Under the pieces are notes generated by a model. That model was not told the DNA's origin. It saw nothing but the letters and a program-made list of their open reading frames with translations, and did no database searches. A stretch of DNA of 8,640 nucleotides, from positions 1-8,640 of the forward strand of contig JAOZUP010000164.1 of assembly GCA_029938595.1 (NCBI GenBank). Direction: 5' to 3'. The stretch's first letter is position 1. The number at the start of each line of letters is the position of its first letter. This document shows positions 1 through 6,805 of this stretch, in pieces. The position numbers and the translations under genes were made by a program. The stretch comes from Thermoanaerobaculales bacterium (GTDB taxonomy: Bacteria > Acidobacteriota > Thermoanaerobaculia > Thermoanaerobaculales > Sulfomarinibacteraceae).

Positions 1-316
1 TGGGGCACTTGTCGAGGTAGTCGGGCACGCCGTCGCCGTCGGAATCGATCGGACAGCCCTTGGCGTCGACCTTCGCGCCTCTCGGGGTGCCGGGGCACTT
101 GTCAAGGTAGTCGGGCACGCCATCACCATCGGAATCGATCGGGCAGCCGGCGGCATCGACCGCGACGCCCTTGGGCGTTCCGGGGCACTTGTCGAGATAA
201 TCGGGCACGCCGTCACCGTCGGAGTCCAGAGGACAGCCTGCAGCGTCGACCTTGACGCCGCTGGGCGTGTTGGGACACTTGTCGAGGTGGTTCGGCACGC
301 CGTCGCCATCGTCGTC
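1..316 (-). repeat. In-frame 90-bp tandem repeat encoding TSP3 units
   Basis: Three full 90-bp units (316-227, 226-137, 136-47) and a partial fourth (46-1) lie in register inside the VWA-TSP3 gene. Each encodes 30 residues: DxDGDGVPxxLDKCP, then xTPxGxxVDAxGCP[IL]. Each unit has two Cys residues and a cluster of Asp residues that bind calcium in the TSP3 family. The unit nearest the VWA domain is the most divergent (DDDGDGVPNHLDKCPNTP). The others are nearly identical at the DNA level, which suggests recent duplication or homogenisation. There are no unique spacers, so this is not a CRISPR array. Confidence 0.92.
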
Positions 317-1018
317 CGGCCACAGGAAGACATCGACCACGAAGCGGGCCATCGCGGCAGCCATGATCATCTCGTCCGCCTGAATGACGTATCCGTCACC
401 GCCGGCAGCCACGACCTGCTCGAGGATTTCGCGTCCCCTCTGCTCGCTACCAATCTGGATCGCGTAGATGTTGATGTTGTCCCCAAACGCTGATTTCAGC
501 GCCTCGGCTGCAGCGACTTCTTTCTTGCCCATGTGGAGCCCGTCGCTGACGATCACTACAGCGGACGGCACGCTGTGGTTGCTCATATCGGCGCCCGAAG
601 CCTCAAGCGCAAGGTCAAGTGGGCTTTTGCCATTGGCGCATTGGTAACGCGCGACCCCGTCACCGTAGGTCGACTCGATGTAGTCGCCAAGCTCTATGAT
701 GGAAACGGTCTTGCCCTTACTCTTGCACAATCCGCGTCCAAAGGTCCGAAGCCCGCCCTCGTATCCAAAGGATGGAATGGTCTGGTTGAGGCTGACCAAC
801 AGTTCCTCAGAGATTCCGAGCTTTCGTTGTCCGTGCGTCCGGTCCGCCATCGAAAGAGAACCGTCGGCAATGACCACGAATTGGTCCACCTTCCGGACGT
901 ACTTGCCGGTGTCGATGGATCCAGGCTCGAAGGTCAGGGTCTGGTGGGACGAGGCGCAAGCTTGCGCCAGCGCTGCCACAGCGAAGATCATCACCCAATA
1001 CGACACTATTCTTCTCAT
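1..1018 (-). CDS. Exported VWA-domain protein with TSP3 calcium-binding repeats (C-terminus beyond window)
   Basis: The open frame runs from ATG at 1018 to the window edge (339 codons, no stop), so it is partial. The start has a purine-rich ribosome site (GAGAGGGGGAG) just upstream. Residues 1-20 form a signal sequence ending LAQAC. Cys21 could be lipidated, but the lipobox is not canonical (Ala at -3, Gln at -2), so signal peptidase I cleavage is equally possible. Residues 46-230 are a VWA domain with an intact metal site: DGSLS at 52-56, Ser132 in GKSPLD in the usual Thr place, and Asp159 in IVSDG. From residue 235, 30-residue TSP3 repeats follow (DSDGDGVPDYLDKCPGTP type), which bind calcium in known proteins. 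In relatives such repeats often lead to an OmpA-type peptidoglycan-binding domain. That is a guess here because the C-terminus is not in view. The product probably acts in the periplasm or at the outer membrane. Its ligand is unknown. Confidence 0.9.
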   Translation of the reverse strand, partial: MRRIVSYWVMIFAVAALAQACASSHQTLTFEPGSIDTGKYVRKVDQFVVIADGSLSMADRTHGQRKLGISEELLVSLNQTIPSFGYEGGLRTFGRGLCKSKGKTVSIIELGDYIESTYGDGVARYQCANGKSPLDLALEASGADMSNHSVPSAVVIVSDGLHMGKKEVAAAEALKSAFGDNINIYAIQIGSEQRGREILEQVVAAGGDGYVIQADEMIMAAAMARFVVDVFLWPDDDGDGVPNHLDKCPNTPSGVKVDAAGCPLDSDGDGVPDYLDKCPGTPKGVAVDAAGCPIDSDGDGVPDYLDKCPGTPRGAKVDAKGCPIDSDGDGVPDYLDKCP

Positions 1019-1431
1019 CACTCCCCCTCTCGGTTGAACTTCCTGCCGAACTTTCAGCCGGCTGTGAGCTTGCGAGATCGGACTCGGCATACTTTCTCCA
1101 TGTCCATCCACACAGGCTGATTGGCGAGTAGTCTGTCACAACTGCCTTTGCTTCGCAACAAATCCCACCAGGATCGTATTTCATGTTAGACCGCCTATCT
1201 TCGGCCTCGACAACAAATCGCTGCCGGCGTCGAGTTGAGTCGCACGATTTGAGACAAGCACGGCGGGACGCCGCGATTTGCCGTCCGCAGTAGACACCCG
1301 GTGAGAAAAGCGGGCCAGATGGGATTGCGGCCATGGGCGATGTTGGATAGTGTGATCGGCACGAACCGGTGATGGCGCCCACAGGATTGACCGCGGGGGA
1401 CAGGGGCAGCTTTCGGATTCGGAGGTGTGAA
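1019..1431. other. 413-bp divergent intergenic region
   Basis: This gap separates the divergent starts of the two VWA proteins and must carry both promoters. It holds the ribosome sites of both: GAGAGGGGGAG next to 1018 on minus, and GGAGG at 1421-1425 on plus. A small perfect hairpin (CGGCG-GGA-CGCCG, 1261-1273) and the 8-bp palindrome AGCCGGCT near 1056-1063 are visible. The best -10-like box for the plus gene is GATAGT at 1346-1351, with no good -35. I find no convincing promoter pair, operator or RNA gene. Open frames crossing the region have no family resemblance. Confidence 0.5.
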
Positions 1432-4400
1432 ATGGGCCGGATGTCTTGTGGAGCGGTATTGATCATTCTGGCTGCGGTCGGCGTTCCGACTGCGGAAAGC
1501 GCCGACGACGCAGACCTGAGAATCCTCACCTACCCCATTGGGCTCGTGACGGGCGAGCATGCCGTCGAGGTGGCGCTTGGCGCCGGTGGCGGGCCTACAG
1601 AGCTTTACCTCGATGGAAAGCCGGCGTGCACGGTGTCGGCTTCGGAGCCACGTTGTCTCATCGACCTCGGCGATGCACCCCACGTCCATCTTCTCGAGCT
1701 CATTCGCTTCGACCCGAACGGTCGCGTGGCGGCGAGAGCGGTCCGTTGGGTCAACAGGCCGGGGCAGGAGGCAGAGCTCGCGATCCAACTCACTGCTCGC
1801 AGCCCCCAGGGGATTTGCGGCGGCAAGGCGCTGTGGTCTCACCCCCTCAAAAAGGACCCGGTGCTGATCGAAGTCCGACAGGATGGGAGGATCCTCCGCA
1901 TCCACGATGACAGGCGGTCTTTCCGGTTCCCGTGTCCGGATCCTGACGAACCCCATGTTCTCACCGCCTCGGCTATCTTCTCGGACGGTCGCCGGGCCGA
2001 AGCGGTGGCCGTGTCTGGAGGGTTCGGGGGGTCCACCGAGACGGGGTTGACCGCGGTGGCGCTGGTTGGCGGCAGCGAAAACCGGGAGTCCTGTGCGGCA
2101 GTGGCGACCGAGCTCGGTGATCAGGTCATCCGGGCCAAAAACAGTGGATTCGAAGTGGTCTTCATCCTCGATCCGACCGCCGGCTACAGGACCCTGGCGG
2201 CCAGTGGCTGGACAAAGGGAATGATGCCGACAAACCTGAACTCCACAAAACAATTCGATACTCTCGTCCAGCAAGGATCGAAGGGATCAGACGCAAGGGC
2301 GAAAAACTCCTGGAAAAAGGCAGAGAGCGCCTTTATCGATGCCGACAAGCTGTGGTTCGTGTTGCCCGACGAAAATCTCCAGAGAGCCAACGGATTCGGC
2401 CAGGGCAAGATGAATTGGCTGCCAATGCTCTTCAATTTCGGCTCCGTCAAGCTGGACGAGAAACCGCGAATTGCCGATGCGGTGGCGGCCTCCGGTCTGG
2501 TGGCTGCGGCCGGTCCGCGAAAACGAGCGGTCCTGTTGATTCTCGGCAACAAGGCTGATCGCGACGGCAGCGGTTTCACCGCCGATGAGGCGCGGACCTA
2601 CCTCGCCGAGGTCGGTGTGCCGCTGTATGTGATGCGAAATGGAAAGCTCCGCGACGACGGTTGGCCGCAAGGGGTACCGATGCGCAACATGGAGGCCATG
2701 GCGGACGCTTTGGAGATGGTCAAGAATGATCTGGACCGGCAGTGCGTGACCTGGTTTCCCGGCAGCATGCACCCCAACAGGATTGCCGCCTCCCTGCCGG
2801 AGGGCGTCGAAATCGCGGGCCGGCAGGGCGAGACGGCGGCGGTAGGCGAGATGTGGCAGCGGGCAAGGGTTGATGAGATCGAGGGCGAGGCGACGGCGGA
2901 CGCAGCCGTTCTCGCATCGGGCGAACCGGTGGCACGCGCACGGGTCGAGGTGACCGCCGTTACGGTGTTCGTCGCCGCCCGGGACACAAACGGCGACCCG
3001 ATCAAGGATCTCGGTGCCGGCGAGGTGGAGGTTCGGGAGGACGGAAACCCGGTGGCCGTGCTGGGTCTTTCTCCGATGCCCCAGGTGAGTCGGGCGGTTG
3101 CCGACGGTGATTCGCCGGATGCCGCACCCGCGCTGACCGAAACGGCTTCGACCCTCGCGCCAATGCCGGTATCGATATTCGTGGATCGCAGGCTGTCGGG
3201 CTCGAAGGAGATCTCGAGCGCCATTGACGCCCTGGCAGAGCGCTCCGAATGGTTGGCTTCGCTCGGCCCGATCGACCTGGTGGTGGCGGAGACGGGCGTG
3301 TCCACGGTGTTCGAGGGCGCTACCGACCCGGAGGAGATTCGCGGCGCTCTCGCTCTCCTGGCCGAGGAACCAGGAGGGCAACATGCCATTGAACAGATCC
3401 GTACCCGGTTCCTGCGTGACATCCGAAAGACCCCAAACCGGTTGACGCGGGGGAACATGGGTGCCGGCGGAGACACCCCAGCGGGAGACCCTGCCAGCAC
3501 CGGAGGACTCGCGGGGGGCCAGGAGGACACGCGGTTCGAACGTTCGATGGTACTGACGGCGGCTCGCGGCGCGATATTCGAGGAGGACAACCTGTTGCGT
3601 CAATCGATGGAAAGGGTGGGCGACTGGGCCCTGACCTGGCCGACGGGCAAGCCCCGACTGCTCCTGGTTGTCGGTGCGGGCTTTGACGAGGATCCGGTGG
3701 ACTTCTATCTCCCGTTTATCGAGCGAATGGAAACCCAGAGCGCTGCCAGCGCCCGCGAGGAGTTCAAACGGTTCCGGCAAGAGGAGAGAGTTGATCGGGT
3801 GGGGCAGGATCTGGCGGCGGCCGGCTGGCTGGTGGTGCCCGTGGCCACCCAGACGACCGGCTCTCAGACCGGCGCGGCCGAGATCGGCGGCGGCGACCGC
3901 TTCCAAATGTTCATGAGCGCTCAACCCGATGCCATTCGGACGTCCTATGCCCAGTTCCTGCTCCTGGATCCGCTGGGTGCGCAACGCCGCCTGGCGGCAC
4001 CCAGCGGCGGCGAGGTAGTGATGGGTGATGAGGGCCTGGACCGGCTCATCGATTCGAGCGCCGGCTGGTACCGACTCAGCTATCAGATCGACCGGCCCCC
4101 CGACGGGGCCAACCACCGGCTCACCATCACCTCGACCCGTCCCGGTGTCGACATCAGATCGACCTCGGTGATCGCCTCTGAAACGCTCGAGGGTGAGGCG
4201 GCTGCACGGGTCCGCCGTCTCCTCCGCGGCCCGGCCGAGGGTGGTGAGCTGACCGTCGAGGTCGAGCTGTCGACCGCGGAACGGATCGAAGGTCAGATGT
4301 CGGCGGAAGCGACCATCACCACCGGTCTCGACGCCATCGCGCCGCTGCTGACCGAAGGCGGACGGCGCAATTTCCGTGTGTCGGTTGGCGTGCTCGCGGG

Positions 4401-4569
4401 GGGGGGAGGATCCTTCATCCTGCATCGTACGGAGACCATCGATGGAGGCTTCCGGAGTTGGCGCTATACGGTGCCCCTGCGGTGGCCCCCCGGAGATGCG
4501 CGGCTCGCAGTCGTGGTTGAGGACCTCGGATCAGGTGCCTGGGGCGGAGCTGTCCGCGCGCTGCGGTGA
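1432..4569 (+). CDS. Large secreted VWFA-related (Acidobacterial-type) protein
   Basis: The product is 1045 residues. ATG at 1432 is chosen because GGAGG lies 6 bases upstream and the protein then opens with a signal peptide (residues 1-23, hydrophobic GAVLIILAAVGVPTA, cleavage near AES|A). An in-frame ATG at 1369 would add 21 polar residues ahead of it. Residues 30-200 look like beta-rich Ig-like modules. Residues 207-440 form a first VWA-like fold (VVFILDPTAGY at 242-252, AVLLILGNKADRDG at 366-379). Residues 505-915 match the VWFA-related Acidobacterial domain layout: VFVAARDTNGDPIKDLGAGE, then VREDG, VSIFVDRRLSGS at 580-591, LLLVVGAGFDED at 743-754, and WYRLSYQIDRP. Neither VWA core keeps DxSxS, so metal-dependent adhesion is doubtful. 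The C-terminus (920-1045) is beta-rich with no named domain. The likely location is the periplasm or cell surface. The role is unknown, and no partner is evident beyond the divergent VWA gene. Confidence 0.9.
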   Translation: MGRMSCGAVLIILAAVGVPTAESADDADLRILTYPIGLVTGEHAVEVALGAGGGPTELYLDGKPACTVSASEPRCLIDLGDAPHVHLLELIRFDPNGRVAARAVRWVNRPGQEAELAIQLTARSPQGICGGKALWSHPLKKDPVLIEVRQDGRILRIHDDRRSFRFPCPDPDEPHVLTASAIFSDGRRAEAVAVSGGFGGSTETGLTAVALVGGSENRESCAAVATELGDQVIRAKNSGFEVVFILDPTAGYRTLAASGWTKGMMPTNLNSTKQFDTLVQQGSKGSDARAKNSWKKAESAFIDADKLWFVLPDENLQRANGFGQGKMNWLPMLFNFGSVKLDEKPRIADAVAASGLVAAAGPRKRAVLLILGNKADRDGSGFTADEARTYLAEVGVPLYVMRNGKLRDDGWPQGVPMRNMEAMADALEMVKNDLDRQCVTWFPGSMHPNRIAASLPEGVEIAGRQGETAAVGEMWQRARVDEIEGEATADAAVLASGEPVARARVEVTAVTVFVAARDTNGDPIKDLGAGEVEVREDGNPVAVLGLSPMPQVSRAVADGDSPDAAPALTETASTLAPMPVSIFVDRRLSGSKEISSAIDALAERSEWLASLGPIDLVVAETGVSTVFEGATDPEEIRGALALLAEEPGGQHAIEQIRTRFLRDIRKTPNRLTRGNMGAGGDTPAGDPASTGGLAGGQEDTRFERSMVLTAARGAIFEEDNLLRQSMERVGDWALTWPTGKPRLLLVVGAGFDEDPVDFYLPFIERMETQSAASAREEFKRFRQEERVDRVGQDLAAAGWLVVPVATQTTGSQTGAAEIGGGDRFQMFMSAQPDAIRTSYAQFLLLDPLGAQRRLAAPSGGEVVMGDEGLDRLIDSSAGWYRLSYQIDRPPDGANHRLTITSTRPGVDIRSTSVIASETLEGEAAARVRRLLRGPAEGGELTVEVELSTAERIEGQMSAEATITTGLDAIAPLLTEGGRRNFRVSVGVLAGGGGSFILHRTETIDGGFRSWRYTVPLRWPPGDARLAVVVEDLGSGAWGGAVRALR

Positions 4570-4627
4570 TCGTGTTGAGATCTCGACGACTCAGAAGCCC
4601 AGGTGTTGAAGCTCTCACCGCACCTCT

Positions 4628-5323
4628 ATGCTTGGACCCATGAACGACTCCCCATATCAATCCGTACCGCTTTCCTTCGAACGCCTCGAGGAGGAGGAAA
4701 TGAATGCCCGCGGCCACGCCTTGCTCGACCGTCTCGCGAGGCGCCGCTCGGTGCGTGACTTTGCCCCGGACCCGGTGCCGCGCGAGCTCATCGAGATCGC
4801 CATCGCCGCCGCCAACACCGCGCCGTCCGGCGCCAACCGTCAACCGTGGCACTTCGTGGCGGTGTCGGACCCGGCCGTCAAGGCGGAGATCCGTCGCGGA
4901 GCCGAGGCCGAAGAGCGGGAGTTCTACGAAGGCGGGCGAGCCTCAGAGGCGTGGCTGGCCTCGCTCGCGCCGCTCGGCACCGGGTGGGAAAAGCCGTTCC
5001 TCGAAACAGCACCGTGGCTGGTCGCTGTCTTCAAGCAGGTCTACGGGCTCGATGCAGACGGCGCCAGGAACGCCAACTACTACGTCAGCGAAAGCGTCGG
5101 CATCGCCTGCGGGCTCTTTATCACCGCCGTTCACGAGATGGGGCTCGCCACCCTTACCCACACCCCTCAGCCGATGCGATTCCTGAGCCGCATCCTAGAG
5201 CGCCCCGTGAATGAACGTCCCTATATCCTGTTTCCGGTCGGTTATCCGGCGCCCGGATGCCGGGTCCCGGCGATCTCGAAGAAGACCCTGGGGGACATCA
5301 GTACGTGGCTCGAAAACGGATGA
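4628..5323 (+). CDS. Iodotyrosine deiodinase-like FMN nitroreductase-superfamily enzyme
   Basis: The product is 231 residues from ATG 4628; ATG 4640 (227 residues) is equally possible because neither has a clear ribosome site. FMN-binding features are RRRSVRDF (38-45, phosphate) and APSGANRQPWHF (65-76). The sequence follows iodotyrosine deiodinase (IYD) closely along its length: an EEEEM lead-in at 21-25, ESVGIACG at 155-162, LTHTP at 176-180 near the flavin, and LFPVGYP at 201-207. Glu96, Tyr100 and Lys122 align with the lid residues of human IYD (Glu157, Tyr161, Lys182) that grip the amino acid part of halotyrosine, with one extra residue before the Lys. IYD enzymes use reduced FMN to remove iodide or bromide from tyrosine, and bacterial members are known. 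A generic nitroreductase role cannot be excluded. The protein is cytosolic, with no signal peptide. It starts 58 bp after the VWFA-related gene, so it may share that transcript. Confidence 0.88.
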   Translation: MLGPMNDSPYQSVPLSFERLEEEEMNARGHALLDRLARRRSVRDFAPDPVPRELIEIAIAAANTAPSGANRQPWHFVAVSDPAVKAEIRRGAEAEEREFYEGGRASEAWLASLAPLGTGWEKPFLETAPWLVAVFKQVYGLDADGARNANYYVSESVGIACGLFITAVHEMGLATLTHTPQPMRFLSRILERPVNERPYILFPVGYPAPGCRVPAISKKTLGDISTWLENG

Positions 5324-5359
5324 GCGCACCCCGCCTGCGAGGATGCGGAATGGCGCTCA
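5321..5359. terminator. Candidate bidirectional terminator between convergent genes
   Basis: TGAGCGC (5321-5327) and GCGCTCA (5353-5359) are perfect inverted repeats. The left arm contains the TGA of the deiodinase-like gene and the right arm contains the stop of the holin-family gene read on minus. Inside, CCGC (5331-5334) can pair with GCGG (5345-5348). Only the minus direction has a T-rich stretch after the stem (TCCGTTTTCG), so it is a weak intrinsic terminator at best, more plausible for the minus gene. Confidence 0.38.
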
Positions 5360-5701
5360 GTCCTTGTCGACGAAACTGCCCACGAACGACGAGATGATGC
5401 TGACGCCCAGAGCGCCGAGCACCGCCCACCAGTAGCTCGAGACGCCGAAGCCGGGCACCACCTTCGTCGCCAATAAGAATGTGAAACCGTTGACCAGAAA
5501 ATAGAAGAGGCCAAGGGTGAGGATCGTGATGGGCAGCGTGAGGAGGGTCAGGATTGGACGGACAAGGGCATTGACCAGACCCAGCACGATGGCGGCGATG
5601 GCGAGAGCCTGCGCCGACTCGATGTGGACGCCGGGCAGGATGTAGGCGGTCACCCACAGGGCGAGGGCGATGACCAGCCAGTGGATCAGAAAACGCTTCA
5701 T
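5357..5701 (-). CDS. Phage holin family (PF04020, YvlD-like) small membrane protein
   Basis: This is a 114-residue integral membrane protein with four predicted helices, near residues 4-22, 30-48, 53-77 and 88-111. The family pattern is clear: LPGVHIES after helix 1, LVNALVRPILTLLTLP at the start of helix 3, GLFYFLVNGFTFLLA, and PGFGVSSYWWAVLGAL before helix 4. GGAGG lies 6 bases upstream of ATG 5701, which supports the start. The family takes its name from a mycobacteriophage holin, but most members are chromosomal proteins of unknown function, often linked to envelope stress. No endolysin or other phage gene is nearby, so lysis is unlikely. It converges on the deiodinase-like gene and lies downstream of the kinase/META pair on the same strand, separated by the PIN remnant. 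It could be the distal part of that transcript or have its own promoter. Confidence 0.9.
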   Translation of the reverse strand: MKRFLIHWLVIALALWVTAYILPGVHIESAQALAIAAIVLGLVNALVRPILTLLTLPITILTLGLFYFLVNGFTFLLATKVVPGFGVSSYWWAVLGALGVSIISSFVGSFVDKD

Positions 5702-5733
5702 GAGAACCTCCGTGGTGGTTGAGCTGGTTCATT

Positions 5734-5880
5734 CTACACGGCCCCCGGCTCTACCCTGCGAACCGTCGGGATCCGATCGAAGCCGCAGTCGTAGCTGCAA
5801 AGGGCGTCAAGATCGTGGATCGCGACCACTGCCGCGTGGAGGGCGTCGCGCGCGCTGATTCCGTCAACCGCTCGAACCGG
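5734..5880 (-). pseudogene. C-terminal remnant of a PIN-domain (VapC-like) toxin
   Basis: On the minus strand a frame ending in TAG (5734-5736) reads PVRAVDGISARDALHAAV, then VAIHDLDALCSYDCGFDR, then IPTVRRVEPGAV. This is the usual C-terminal third of a VapC-type PIN-domain ribonuclease: the SARDALH helix with the third acidic residue, the S-x-D-x-GFD strand with the fourth, and the closing RIP..RR.EP. The N-terminal two thirds, with the first Asp and the Glu, are absent, as is any antitoxin gene. No start codon with a ribosome site precedes it, and the META gene occupies the DNA upstream in another frame. I infer a dead fragment left by deletion or rearrangement. The left half is about 130 bp of otherwise gene-free DNA ahead of the holin-family gene. 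Identification rests on motif recognition over about 48 codons. Confidence 0.7.
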
Positions 5881-6805
5881 GAACTCCCGACGAGACCTCC
5901 CGCGGTGTGAAGATCAGAGCGATCGGGCCGTCGTCGGTGTCGCAGCTGAGCACCAGCCGGCCACCGAGGAAGCTGTACCTCGAGGCGCCGGAGAGGGTCT
6001 TGAGGTAGTTCCGCTCAAGACCCATCGTGGACTCCGGACACGCCATCCGCGTGGTGCCCATCCCGGCAAAGGCCAACTGCCCGGGCGTGTCGCCTGCCAC
6101 AGCAGCGAAGTAGCGATTGCAGCCGCCCGAGCCGGTCACCTTGTCGTCGTCAAAAGAGATCGTGATCTCGGCGGTGTCCGAAACGGGCTTGCCCCAGCCG
6201 AGCTCGGAGAGAACCCACTCTGGGCCTCCAAGGCTGTCGAGCGACAGGGTTCCGGTAATCGTCGTCTCGCCCTCGACGAGGCCGTCCTCACCCAGGGTCC
6301 AGCCGCGGGTGGCCAGTTGCGAGGGACAGCACATGGCGTCGCCGGGGCCCGCCTGGACCACCTCGAGCTCGATGCGGCCATCGGCGATTCGGCCGCTGTA
6401 GACCTGCACCCGGTCGCCCACCAGAGCCGTGCCAAGATCTTCGAGATCGTCGTGGCTGCGCCCCATGGCTGCCAGGTAGAGACGGGTGCCCGAACCGCCC
6501 GAGCTCTCCCACAGCAGCACCGTCGTCTCCTCACGGCCGTCTCCATCGAGGTCCCCGATCAGGGCGAAGTGATCGACAAGGCCGGCGCTCGGTCTCGAGG
6601 CGCCGCCCTCGACGAAGGGTTCGCCCTCCCATCGGCCCTCGACGAGGGTGACGGCCTCGTCGTAGATTCCGGTGTAGGTGGCCGAGGAGAGCTCCTCGAG
6701 AGAAGGGGCCACGGGATCTGCGACTGCGCCGCCCCGATCGCATGCCGTGGTCGCCGCGATAGCGACGAAGATCACGAGGGAGGCAATCGATCGCCGGCCA
6801 GTCAT
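5864..6805 (-). CDS. Exported META-domain (HslJ-like) protein, probable lipoprotein
   Basis: The product is 313 residues. Residues 1-21 are a signal sequence (RR, then SLVIFVAIAATTA) ending at Cys22. The lipobox is weak (Thr at -3 and -2), so lipidation is likely but not certain. Residues 42-180 form a domain seen in other META proteins: LIGDLDGDGREE (82-93, a calcium-loop-like DxDxDG), GGSGTRLYLAAMG, GDRVQVYSGRI, and GPGDAMCCPSQ with adjacent Cys159-Cys160. Residues 196-302 are a META domain (PF03724): WVLSELGW, GSGGCNRYFA, TTRMACPE and LSGASRYSFLGGRLVLS. META proteins of the HslJ type are linked to heat shock or novobiocin tolerance in E. coli; the biochemical role is unclear. ATG 6805 overlaps the kinase stop (ATGA), and GGTGGAG precedes it, so translation is probably coupled to the kinase. 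The last residues (GVPGSSG) are read out of frame from the PIN remnant. Confidence 0.88.
   Translation of the reverse strand: MTGRRSIASLVIFVAIAATTACDRGGAVADPVAPSLEELSSATYTGIYDEAVTLVEGRWEGEPFVEGGASRPSAGLVDHFALIGDLDGDGREETTVLLWESSGGSGTRLYLAAMGRSHDDLEDLGTALVGDRVQVYSGRIADGRIELEVVQAGPGDAMCCPSQLATRGWTLGEDGLVEGETTITGTLSLDSLGGPEWVLSELGWGKPVSDTAEITISFDDDKVTGSGGCNRYFAAVAGDTPGQLAFAGMGTTRMACPESTMGLERNYLKTLSGASRYSFLGGRLVLSCDTDDGPIALIFTPREVSSGVPGSSG

Noticed and set aside
1..316. CRISPR-like regular repeats
   Set aside because: The 90-bp units are contiguous, have no unique spacers and are in frame with a coding sequence of TSP3 repeats.
807..1529. 240-codon minus-strand frame spanning the divergent intergenic region
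   Set aside because: It overlaps the starts of both VWA genes in a different frame, has no ribosome site or domain, and its composition looks like random high-GC translation.
2287..4425. 712-codon open frame on the minus strand, plus similar ones at 1195-2274 and 2598-3590
   Set aside because: They are antisense to the VWFA-related gene, which has a ribosome site, signal peptide and family motifs. The antisense products are rich in Arg, His and Pro with no domain, as expected for shadows in high-GC DNA.
4690..4702. Strong ribosome-site-like GAGGAGGAGGAA before an in-frame ATG at 4700 as the start of the deiodinase-like gene
   Set aside because: The purines are codons for the EEEE of an EEEEM motif that is conserved in IYD proteins upstream of the flavin-binding RRS, so the protein must begin earlier (4628 or 4640).
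5357..5701. Prophage lysis gene
   Set aside because: The family is mostly chromosomal despite its name, and no endolysin, structural or integrase gene is present.
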